Of a DNA stretch of 64,000 nucleotides, positions 53,207 to 60,475 are shown in pieces (within the stretch, counting starts at the first letter, position 1; each line of letters begins with the position of its first letter). Both the position numbers and the translations under genes were made by a program. Under the pieces are notes generated by a model, which saw nothing but the letters and a program-made list of their open reading frames with translations, was not told where the DNA came from and did not search any database. The DNA comes from Palsa-504 sp963818225 (lineage in GTDB: Bacteria > Actinomycetota > Actinomycetes > Streptosporangiales > Streptosporangiaceae), in contig CAWFRO010000014.1 of the NCBI GenBank assembly GCA_963818225.1, forward strand, positions 806,001-870,000, given 5' to 3'.

Positions 53207-54134
53207 GTGGGCGATTTCAAGGAACTCGGAAAGCAGCTCTCGAACTGGGGCCGCTGGGGTGCCGATGACCAGCGCGGTACCCTGAACTTTATTACGCCAG
53301 AGCACGTTCTGCGGGCCTCGTCGTCCATTCGCGCGGGCAAGGTTTTCGAGCTGAGCCTCCCGCTCGGGAGTAACGGGCCCCAGCAAGGCGCCGGGCGGCG
53401 ATTCAATCCGATCCATGCGATGACGGTTATGCCAGGCGAATTCTCCTCGCCTGAAGACGTCGTCATCACTGATGACATGCTGACCCTGGCCCTGCAATGC
53501 GCATCGCAATGGGACAGCCTCGCGCACGTCGGGTACGACGACAAGTTCTACAACGACGTGACGGCGTCCCGCGCCATCACGGCCCTGCGCGGCGCCAGCC
53601 GCAACGGCATCGACCAGGCGCTGCCCGGCGCGGTCGGCCGCGGCGTCCTGCTCGACATCGCGCGCCTGCGCGGGGTGGAGTGGATCAGGCGCCGATGATG
53701 CGCCGATCGGTGTCGCCGAGCTGGAGCGGGCCGAGTCGCAGCAGGGCGTCACGGTCGGCACCGGCGACGTGCTTTTGTTCCGGACCGGATGGCGGCGGAA
53801 ATCGGTCGTCGAGGGCTGGTCGGCGGAGTGGATGGCGGCGAACCCGGGCCTGGCCCTGGAGTGCGCCGAGTGGCTCTGCGAGCGGGAAGTGGCCACTGTG
53901 GCCTCGGACAACTGGGGCGTCGAGGTGCAGCCGTCCCGGACCGAGGGCGCGATGTTTCCGCTGCACTGCGTGATGCTCCGGGACGTAGGCATGATGTTCG
54001 GCGAGATGTTCGACCTGGAGGCGCTGGCCGATGATTGCGCCCAGGACGGCCAGTGGGACTTCTTCTTCTCCGGCCCGCCGCTGCGGGTCACCGGCGGGGT
54101 GGGATCCCCGGCGAATCCCATCGCCGTCAAGTAA
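53207..54134 (+). CDS. Cyclase family protein (kynurenine formamidase-like), one frameshift
   Basis: GTG start 53207 with AAAGG 8 nt upstream. 'NWGRWGADDQRGTLNFITPE' and 'QWDSLAHVGYDDKFYND' (metal-binding H and D, corresponding to HxGTHxDxPxH-like site in this subfamily) define the PF04199 cyclase group. One extra base near 53680 shifts the frame; corrected, the protein continues 'DAPIGVAELERAESQQGVTV', 'GDVLLFRTGW', 'HCVMLRDVGMMFGEMFDLEA' to TAA 54134, ~308 residues. Family members hydrolyse amides, lactones or act in polyketide cyclisation. It opens the cluster and is followed by the FMN enzyme after 29 bp. Confidence 0.82.
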
Positions 54135-54163
54135 TCCTCGTCCACCGCAAGCTGGGAGTCGTC

Positions 54164-55408
54164 GTGCCCGCCTTCACCTACAAGCTGTCCTCTCGCCCGG
54201 GCCCGATTACCGTCGAGGATTACCGTGTGCGGGCCCGGCGTGCGGTGCCGGACATGGTCTGGGCCTACGTCGACTACGGAGCCGAGGACCTGGAGACGCT
54301 CCGGGCCAATCGCGGCGCGTTCGGCCGGTACATGCTGAAGACGAAGGTCCTCACGGGCCACGAGGCCACGGACCTGGCCGTCACGATCGCCGGCCAGCAG
54401 GTCTCGCTCCCGGTTCTGTTCGCTCCGACCGGCCTGGTCGGGCTGTCGCACTGGACCGGGGAGGTCGGCGCGGCGCAGGCGGCTGAGCGGGCCGGCACGC
54501 TGGCCATCGTGAGCACGGCGGGCTCTTACTCGTTCGAGGAAGTGGCGGCCGGCACGGAGCACAACCACTTCTTCCAGCTCTATCCCTGGGCCGATCAGAA
54601 TACCGGGCGCAACGAGCTCACCCACTCGCTGATGAAGCGGGCGAAGGACGCCGGCTACGCCGGCATGTTCGTCACGGTCGACGTCCCCGTGCTCGGCAAC
54701 CGGGAGTCCGAGCGTAAGCGCGGGATGGGAAACCCGCCCGTGATCACGCCGGCCAGGGTCCTGAACGCCGCGGCACGCCCCCGGTGGTGCGTGAACTTCC
54801 TGAAGCACCAGCGCATCTCGGCCCGTAACCTGGTCCAGGCGGGGGGCGCCCGGGCCGCGGTCTCGTCGCTGCGGACGCAGTACCGGATGATGCGCCCGGA
54901 ACTGAACTGGGACGACTTCGCCTGGATGCGCGAGCACTGGGACGGCCCGCTCTTCATCAAGGGCGTCCTGGACGCCGATGATGCCGAACGCGCGGTCGGC
55001 CTCGGCGCGGACGGCGTGGTCGTGTCGAACCACGGCGGCCGGCAGCTGAACTTCGCCGTAGGCGCCCTGGACGCGCTGCCCGCCATCGCCAGGAGAGTCG
55101 GCGGGCGGGCCCAGGTCCTGGTCGAGGGCGGCATACGGCGGGGCAGCGACGTGGTGAAGGCGCTGTGCCTGGGGGCCGACGCGGTCTGCATCGGGCGGCC
55201 GTATCTGTACGGGATGGCCGTCGCCGGCCCCGCGGGCGCCGAGCATGTCGTGGGCATCCTCCGGGAGGAGATCATCAGGTGCATGACGCTCATGGGCGTG
55301 GCGAACCTGGCCGACCTGGACGAAACCTGGCTGCTCCCGGCGGGCCAGGCCGTCGGGGCGGGCCAGGCCGTGGTGGCCGGGCAGGCCGTCGCGGCGGCAA
55401 AGTCCTGA
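54164..55408 (+). CDS. FMN-dependent alpha-hydroxy-acid oxidase/dehydrogenase
   Basis: 414 residues from GTG 54164 (GGGAG upstream). (Beta-alpha)8 FMN enzyme of the lactate/glycolate/mandelate oxidase family: 'YVDYGAEDLETLRANRGAF' (N-terminal), 'PVLFAPTGLVGLSHWTGEVG', 'FFQLYPWADQNTGRNEL', 'VVVSNHGGRQLNF' (catalytic His and Arg), and 'LVEGGIRRGSDVVKALCLGA' for the phosphate site. It oxidises a 2-hydroxy acid to the 2-oxo acid. The C-terminus carries three 18-bp repeats (55343-55396) coding GQAV-x-A, an unusual tail. Part of the cyclase operon. Confidence 0.92.
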   Translation: MPAFTYKLSSRPGPITVEDYRVRARRAVPDMVWAYVDYGAEDLETLRANRGAFGRYMLKTKVLTGHEATDLAVTIAGQQVSLPVLFAPTGLVGLSHWTGEVGAAQAAERAGTLAIVSTAGSYSFEEVAAGTEHNHFFQLYPWADQNTGRNELTHSLMKRAKDAGYAGMFVTVDVPVLGNRESERKRGMGNPPVITPARVLNAAARPRWCVNFLKHQRISARNLVQAGGARAAVSSLRTQYRMMRPELNWDDFAWMREHWDGPLFIKGVLDADDAERAVGLGADGVVVSNHGGRQLNFAVGALDALPAIARRVGGRAQVLVEGGIRRGSDVVKALCLGADAVCIGRPYLYGMAVAGPAGAEHVVGILREEIIRCMTLMGVANLADLDETWLLPAGQAVGAGQAVVAGQAVAAAKS

Positions 55409-55436
55409 GCCCGGCGTCGCGGAAAGGACAACGACC

Positions 55437-56240
55437 TTGACACACTCGTCACTCGCCGAGGCCTGGGCCTCGGGACGCGCGGCGCTCGGCGGCTGGGTCT
55501 CGGCCGGCGGGGAGTTCTCGCTCCGCGCCTACCGGCGGGCCGGATACGACTACGTGGGGATCGACTGCCAGCACTCCACCCTCGACGAGGCGGATGCGGC
55601 CGTCCTGCTGCAGCGGACCTCGCCAGCCGATCCGGCCACGATCGTGCGGGTCTCCAAGAACGACGCCACGCTGATCGGGCGGCTGGCCGACGCGGGCGCC
55701 GACGGGATCATCGTGCCGATGATCAGCACGGCGCAGCAGGCCCGGGACGCCGTGGCGGCGATCACCTATCCGCCGGGCGGCCTGCGGAGCTTCGGTCCCA
55801 TCAGGGCGGACCTGCCGTCGAGTGACCTGACCGAGATGACGGCCCGCGTCAGCCTGTTCGTGATGATCGAAACCGCGGAGGGCCTGGACAACGTCGAAGA
55901 GATCACGCAGGTGCCCGGCCTGGGCGGCGTGTACGTCGGCCCGGCGGACCTGTCCATCGGGCTCGGGCTGGAGCCGATGCGGGCGTTCACGACCGATCAG
56001 CTGGCCGAACCCATAGAACGCATCCGCCAGGCGTGCGACGCGTCGGGAATCGTGCTCGGCATGCACCAGATCGACGGCGCGAACGCACGGCGCTGGATCC
56101 AGCGGGGCGTCCGGCTGGCGACCCTCGGCGGTGACCTCGGCGCGTTCATCGCGGCCGCCCGCGCGCAGCTCCAGCTGGCCCGCGACGAGCCGGCCGCGGC
56201 GCACGGGGAACCGGCCGGGACGCCGTACGGGGACCGATGA
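55437..56240 (+). CDS. HpcH/HpaI family aldolase
   Basis: 267 residues from TTG 55437, with GGAAAGG upstream and only 28 bp after the FMN enzyme. 'GGWVSAGGEFSLRAYRRAGY', 'DYVGIDCQHSTLDEADAAVL', 'DPATIVRVSKNDATLIGRLA', 'GADGIIVPMISTAQQARDAV', 'FVMIETAEGLDNVEEI' (metal Glu) and 'GGVYVGPADLSIGLG' (metal Asp) are complete. It should cleave a 4-hydroxy-2-oxo acid to pyruvate plus an aldehyde, which fits after a 2-hydroxy-acid oxidase making 2-oxo acids. Pathway placement is inference. Confidence 0.9.
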   Translation: MTHSSLAEAWASGRAALGGWVSAGGEFSLRAYRRAGYDYVGIDCQHSTLDEADAAVLLQRTSPADPATIVRVSKNDATLIGRLADAGADGIIVPMISTAQQARDAVAAITYPPGGLRSFGPIRADLPSSDLTEMTARVSLFVMIETAEGLDNVEEITQVPGLGGVYVGPADLSIGLGLEPMRAFTTDQLAEPIERIRQACDASGIVLGMHQIDGANARRWIQRGVRLATLGGDLGAFIAAARAQLQLARDEPAAAHGEPAGTPYGDR

Positions 56241-56292
56241 GGAGGCGTTCGCCTCAGCCACGGGTGGGATCGAAACACCTCAGCGCCTGCGG

Positions 56293-56718
56293 TCACTGGC
56301 TGGATGCGGCGGGCTGGAAGCGGAACAGGGCGTTGCCCTGGCCGGTGTCGTGGAAGACCACGGTGACCGGCATGTCCACCCGGACCTGGTCCGGCTCGAT
56401 GCCGACGATGTTGGTCATCACCCTCGGCCCCTCTTCCAGCTGAACGTAGGCGATAACGTACGGGAGCGCCTCCCGGTACCCCGGTACCCCGCTGCGGTGC
56501 ACGATCGTGAACGTGTAGACCGTGCCCCGGCCGGACGCCTGGGTCCACGACGTGCTCGTGCTGCCGCACGACGGGCAGAACGGCCGCGGGTACCAGATGT
56601 ACTCGCCGCAGTCGTCGCATCTGCGCAGCAGGAGGCGGCCGTCGGCGGTCGCGTCCCAGAACTCCTTGATCTCCGGTGAGATGTACGGCGCCGGGTTCGG
56701 CAGCTCACTCGTGCTCAT
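56293..56718 (-). CDS. DUF35 Zn-ribbon/OB-fold partner protein of the thiolase-like enzyme
   Basis: 141 residues from ATG 56718 with AGGAGG 3-9 nt upstream. Rubredoxin-like zinc ribbon: CxxC in 'LLLRRCDDCGEYIWYPR' and CxxC in 'PFCPSCGSTSTSWTQASG', then an OB fold ('GRGTVYTFTIVHRSGVPGY', 'VIAYVQLEEGPRVMTNIVGI'). DUF35 proteins bind acyl-CoA and pair with thiolase-type enzymes. Its ATG overlaps the stop of the thiolase-like gene (ATGA, 56715-56718), so the two are translationally coupled and form a complex in all likelihood. Confidence 0.92.
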   Translation of the reverse strand: MSTSELPNPAPYISPEIKEFWDATADGRLLLRRCDDCGEYIWYPRPFCPSCGSTSTSWTQASGRGTVYTFTIVHRSGVPGYREALPYVIAYVQLEEGPRVMTNIVGIEPDQVRVDMPVTVVFHDTGQGNALFRFQPAASSQ

Positions 56719-57877
56719 GCGTCCTCCTGCCCCAAGATCAAAGTGGAGCTTCCCATCCGGCTGCCTATCGAGCCCCCGGTACCGTGTGCCAGCGCAATGT
56801 CGCAGTTCGGTACCTGCGTCGGCCCGTTCGCCTCGCCGCGCAGCTGGCGTACCGCCTCGATGACCTTGGTCACGCCGCCCCGGTTGGACGGGTGGTTGTT
56901 GCACAGACCGCCGCCGTCGGTATTGATCGGCAGCTTGCCGTTCGGCGCCACCAGCGCGCCGTCCAGCACGAACCGGCCGCCTTGCCCCTTTTCGCAGAAC
57001 CCGAGATCCTCGAGGGTCTCGATCACGGTGATCGTGAAGGAGTCGTAGATGGAGGCGTACTTGATGTCGGCCTGCGTCACCCGGCCTCAGCAAACGCAAT
57101 CGGCCCCGAGATGACCGCGCCGGTGTAGGTCAGGTCGAGACGGCCCTGGTCAGCGTGCTTGACCGTCTCGCCGTGCCCGAGCACCTGCACGCAGTGCCGA
57201 TCCAGGCTGCGGGCTATTTCCGGGCTCACGACGACGATCGCGCCGCCGCTGTCGGTGACCACGCAGCAGTCCATCCGGTGCAGCGGGGAGCTGATCATCG
57301 GGGAGTCCAGCACTTCCTCGACGGTCACCGGGTCGGGCAGGAACGCGTTCGGGTTGTGCTGGGCGTGCCGTGATGCCGCGACCTTGACCTCGGCCAGCTG
57401 CTCGCTGGTCGTGCCGTACTGGTACATGTGCCGGGTTGCGGCCAGCGCGTACCCGGTGACCGCACCGGACATGCCCCACAGGCCCTCGAATACGGCGTCG
57501 GGGACGGGCTCACCGCCGCCGCCCCCGCCCATGGCGGCCGAGCGCGGCCGGCCGGCCATCGTGATCAGCGCGACCGAGCACTTGCCGGCCGCTATGGCCT
57601 CGGCCGCGTGCCCGACATGCACCACATAGGACGAGCCACCGGTCTCGGTGGAGTCAATGTGCTTGAGTTTGAGACCCAGGTAGTCAGCCATCGACAGGCC
57701 GCCGAACCCATGCGCCGAGTCGGTGAAGTAGCCGTCGACGTCGGCCAGCGCCAGGCCCGCGTCGGCCAGCGCTCCCGCCGCTACCTCGGCCTGGATCTGG
57801 CTGCTCGACCGGTCGGGAATTTCCCGCAAGGGATGCTCGTACACCCCCGCGATGAACGCCTTGCCGCGGATGCTCAT
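56715..57877 (-). CDS. SCPx-type thiolase-like protein (Ltp2-like candidate), one frameshift
   Basis: ATG 57877, 'KAFIAGVYEHPLREIPDRSS'. One base is missing in the G-run near 57080 (-1), where the frame stops at 'IAFAEAG'; corrected, it continues 'VTQADIKYASIYDSFTITVI', 'GGLCNNHPSNRGG', 'ALAHGTGGSIGSRMGSS' to 56715, ~387 residues. Where classical thiolases have the Cys of VNxxCASG this protein has 'STETGGSSYVVHVGHAAEAI', so the Cys nucleophile is absent. With its DUF35 partner this fits the Ltp2/ChsH2-type aldolases of steroid side-chain degradation better than true thiolases. Substrate not provable here. Confidence 0.83.
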
Positions 57878-57899
57878 TCGGCCACTCCCGCCGGCGCGG

Positions 57900-57987
57900 T
57901 TTTCCACATTTCCACAGCCCGCTTATTCACAGTCGTACGGGGCGCTGAGCAGCGTCTTTGTCCAAATCCTGCGCAGATTTATGCACA
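57900..57987. promoter_or_regulatory. Cluster of DnaA-box-like 9-mers
   Basis: Same-strand 9-mers TTTTCCACA (57900-57908), ATTTCCACA (57908-57916), TTATTCACA (57923-57931) and TTATGCACA (57979-57987) in 88 bp. TTATNCACA fits the general DnaA consensus for the last two. It lies in the 315-bp gap between the thiolase-like and NlpC genes. Function as DnaA sites is uncertain. Confidence 0.4.
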
Positions 57988-58064
57988 GGTTGTTATCTTG
58001 TTGTCCTGACGGTCCAAACGCCGCAAATCAGCATAAGTGCGTACGAACTCAACGGAGAAAGCTC

Positions 58065-58109
58065 GTGATATGGCATTACGCACCCTCCTGGGGGGTAACC
58101 AGGAGGTGA
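58065..58109 (+). CDS. Candidate 14-residue leader peptide ahead of the NlpC/P60 gene
   Basis: GTG 58065 with GGAG 7 nt upstream opens MIWHYAPSWGVTRR then TGA (58107-58109). A competing overlapping mini-frame begins at ATG 58070 and ends at TAG 58117. The peptide frame runs through hairpin 58084-58106 and stops 15 bp before a strong hairpin. This is the layout of a transcription attenuator, but translation is unproven. Confidence 0.35.
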   Translation: MIWHYAPSWGVTRR

Positions 58110-58194
58110 CCCGCTAGCCAGGCGGTCCCGGCCAGGTGTTGCAGCACCGGCCGGGACCTTATGTCGGACCAAACCTTAGGAGGAATCCCGACAT
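58084..58194 (+). promoter_or_regulatory. Structured leader: two hairpins plus ribosome-site stem-loop
   Basis: Hairpin 1 pairs CCTCCTGG (58084-58091) with CCAGGAGG (58099-58106). Hairpin 2 pairs GGTCCCGGCC (58124-58133) with GGCCGGGACC (58149-58158) and an inner GGTG/CACC. A third stem, ATGTCGG (58161-58167)/CCGACAT (58188-58194), puts AGGAGG (58178-58183) in its loop and covers two bases of the ATG (58193). Such a stem would tune translation start. No match to the conserved blocks of the c-di-AMP (ydaO) riboswitch was found. Confidence 0.6.
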
Positions 58195-58720
58195 GTTCAG
58201 TATGGCAGTTGCCGCCAAGCGCAGGCACAAATTCGTCGCGGCCGCCGCGCTGACGGCCGCGATGCTCGTCCCGGGCGTGGCCGTGGTCGCCGCCGCCGCC
58301 CCGGCGGCGCAGGCTTCGGTGTCTGCGTCCGCCGTCACCAGCAGCTACGGCGGAAGCTCGGCCGGAAACGCGGCCTTGAACTGGGCCGAAAAGCACGCGA
58401 CGGGCTGCTGGTACACCTACGGCGGGACCAGCTGTGCCCAGGGCTACGACTGCTCGGGCCTGGTCATGGAGGCCTTCGGCCACGGGGCCGGGATCTGGCT
58501 GCCGCATTCGACCTACTCGATGCTCGGCAACTCGCACCTGCACCGGATCCCGCTGTCGCAGGCCAGGCGCGGCGACCTGATGTTCTACGGCTCCGGGCAC
58601 GTGGAAATCAACACGGTCTGGTACCACCAGACGTTCGGGGCGCATGACACGGGCAGCCGTGTCGGCTGGATCACCTGGGGACCGTACTGGTATCCCACGG
58701 CCGCGTACCGGGTCTACTGA
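58193..58720 (+). CDS. Secreted NlpC/P60 family peptidase
   Basis: 175 residues. Signal peptide: 'KRRHK' then a hydrophobic stretch (14-38) and an A-x-A cleavage site near A39-Q-A41. The NlpC/P60 domain has the catalytic Cys, C87 in 'GYDCSGLV', and His, H136 in 'GSGHVEIN'. These enzymes cut D-glutamyl-meso-DAP or related cell-wall peptide bonds outside the cell. An unusually tidy AGGAGG lies in a stem-loop over the start, and the 3' end is duplicated in a stop-codon array. It is not connected by strand or spacing to the catabolic genes. Confidence 0.92.
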   Translation: MFSMAVAAKRRHKFVAAAALTAAMLVPGVAVVAAAAPAAQASVSASAVTSSYGGSSAGNAALNWAEKHATGCWYTYGGTSCAQGYDCSGLVMEAFGHGAGIWLPHSTYSMLGNSHLHRIPLSQARRGDLMFYGSGHVEINTVWYHQTFGAHDTGSRVGWITWGPYWYPTAAYRVY

Positions 58721-58757
58721 CCCCGGGTCTACTAACGCCGGGTGTACTGACGCCGGG
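58713..58757 (+). repeat. Three 15-bp repeats giving in-frame stops after the NlpC gene
   Basis: TCTACTGACCCCGGG (58713-58727), TCTACTAACGCCGGG (58728-58742), TGTACTGACGCCGGG (58743-58757), then TCAATTAG. In the gene's frame this gives TGA 58718, TAA 58733, TGA 58748, TAG 58763, four stops at exact 15-nt intervals. Confidence 0.92.
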
Positions 58758-58768
58758 TCAATTAGCAC

Positions 58769-58804
58769 TAGTGCCGGTGGATCAGCGCTGATCCACCGGC
58801 ACTA
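58769..58804. terminator. 36-bp perfect palindrome, bidirectional terminator candidate
   Basis: TAGTGCCGGTGGATCAGC (58769-58786) is followed directly by its exact inverse GCTGATCCACCGGCACTA (58787-58804). It separates the convergent NlpC and CocE genes. No T-run follows, as is usual for actinobacterial hairpin terminators. Confidence 0.8.
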
Positions 58805-58819
58805 AGACCGTGGCCGACG

Positions 58820-60475
58820 TCAGTTGCCGAGGACGGGCAGGATCAGCCGGGACGGGTCGTCGCCGCCGCAGAAGACATCGGTCTGGGCCTTGACCGGGTT
58901 CGGGGCGTAGAACGGGAAATCGCTGCCGGACACGTCCACCCGGATCCGGTGGCCCGGGCGGAAGACGTTGGTGACGGTGAGGATCTCGATGTCGAACTGG
59001 TAGGCCTGGCCGGGCTCGAGGTCGGCGGGCTGCTCGTGCGAGTGCACGTGGCGGCCCTTGAGCGCGCCGACGTTCAGCAGGTGGGCCGACCCATCGGGGA
59101 ACACGTCGCTGAGCCGGACGCAGAAGTCCACGTCGGCGGCGCCCGGGGCCGCGGACAGCACCAGCCGGGGCAGGCCCGTGACGGTCAGGTCACGCTCCAG
59201 CGGGGCCGTCGTGAACGTGAGGGCGCCGGGCCCGAACGACCGCTGGTCGCCGACGTCGCCCGGTGTCCGGCTGGGGGCGGCGGGGTCGTGCGAGAGCAGC
59301 AGCGAGCCCCGGCCCGCCGGTTCCCAGGCCAGGCCGCCGTCGTCGTCGCGCGAGCCGGCCCCGCCGCCGGACGCGGTGAGGAACAGGGACGTGGGCTCGG
59401 CGGCGGCCGGCCATTCCGCCTGGTCCGTCCACTGCCGTGCGCCGGTCAGGTAGTAGCGCACACCGGGCTCGTCGAGCACGCCGTTCTCGGTGCCGCGCAG
59501 GAAGTAGTCGAACCACCGGAGCTGCAGCCCGGCCAGGCCGCCGTCTCCGGCGGTGGCGTCCAGGTCCAGCGCCCCCGGGACGAGCAGCATCCGGCGCGGG
59601 ACGGTAAGCCCCTCGTGGAACCGCATCGTGCCGCGGATGAAGTGGTCGTGCAGCACGCCGACGTTGAGGACGGGCGCGGTGACCCCGGCGAGCCGGCGGT
59701 CGAAGCTGCGCGCCTGCCAGAACTCGTCGTAGCTGTCGTGCGACACGCATTCCGTGGCCCAGTCCAGGGGCACCGGGCTGCGGCCGTGGGTCATCCGCTC
59801 GTAGTGCCGGTAGTAGCGCTGCTCGAAGACCTGGCGCTTGCGCTCGTAGGCCGGGCCGTCGGCCGGGCCGGGGTCCAGCGGGGCGATGCAGGACTGCATG
59901 AGCATCGGCCACCGCAGCCGGTCCTCATAGCGGAACATCCCGCCGGGGAACCACTGGTCGAGGTAGAAGTCCGCCGGGCACATGTACGCCGCGACGGCCT
60001 TCAGGTGCGGCGGCGCCGTGATCGCCGCCGCGTAGGCCAGGACCGCGCTGCCCGACAGCCCCCACATGCCGACGTTCCCGTCGCACCAGGGCTGCTCGGC
60101 GATCCACTCCACCGTGTCATAGCCGTCGAGCGGGCCGCCCGCGGTGTTGTAGTAGTCATAGGTTCCCTCGGCATAGCCCGTTCCGCGGCTGTCGCTCAGG
60201 ACCACGGTGTAGCCGGCCTCGACCAGGGCGGCGACCGACCGCTCCATCAGCTGCTCGGTCGCGGCGCGCATGCCCGTCATGACCGATGGCGGCCGGCCGT
60301 CCGCGCCGAGCATGACCCAGCTGCTGGTGCCCGTCGGGCTGACCGAGAGGTTCTTGACGTAGGGGGTGCGGATCAGGACGGCGGGACCGCGCCGGACCGA
60401 GTCCGGCCGGTAGACATCCGCGGAGATGCCAATCCCGTCGCGCATCGGGATGTAAATGTCATTCTCGGTAGCCAT
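58820..60475 (-). CDS. CocE/NonD family hydrolase (X-Pro dipeptidyl-peptidase-like)
   Basis: 551 residues. Peptidase_S15 alpha/beta hydrolase: 'VVLSDSRGTGYAEGTYDYYN' (oxyanion region ~91-110), nucleophile elbow 'MWGLSGSAVLAYAAA' with S141, and acid/histidine part near 'VGVLHDHFIRGT'. The C-terminal jelly-roll is present ('FVCRLSDVFPDGSAHLLNVG'-like, 'RPGHRIRVDVSGSDFPFYAP'). The family cleaves esters (cocaine) or acyl bonds. Its ATG 60475 lies inside the BVMO gene (17-nt overlap), a strong sign of co-translation: ester made by BVMO, then hydrolysed. Confidence 0.92.
   Translation of the reverse strand: MATENDIYIPMRDGIGISADVYRPDSVRRGPAVLIRTPYVKNLSVSPTGTSSWVMLGADGRPPSVMTGMRAATEQLMERSVAALVEAGYTVVLSDSRGTGYAEGTYDYYNTAGGPLDGYDTVEWIAEQPWCDGNVGMWGLSGSAVLAYAAAITAPPHLKAVAAYMCPADFYLDQWFPGGMFRYEDRLRWPMLMQSCIAPLDPGPADGPAYERKRQVFEQRYYRHYERMTHGRSPVPLDWATECVSHDSYDEFWQARSFDRRLAGVTAPVLNVGVLHDHFIRGTMRFHEGLTVPRRMLLVPGALDLDATAGDGGLAGLQLRWFDYFLRGTENGVLDEPGVRYYLTGARQWTDQAEWPAAAEPTSLFLTASGGGAGSRDDDGGLAWEPAGRGSLLLSHDPAAPSRTPGDVGDQRSFGPGALTFTTAPLERDLTVTGLPRLVLSAAPGAADVDFCVRLSDVFPDGSAHLLNVGALKGRHVHSHEQPADLEPGQAYQFDIEILTVTNVFRPGHRIRVDVSGSDFPFYAPNPVKAQTDVFCGGDDPSRLILPVLGN

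Noticed and set aside
58000..58192. c-di-AMP (ydaO) riboswitch before the NlpC gene
   Set aside because: The position is right, but the conserved blocks of that aptamer could not be found; a covariance-model search would settle it.
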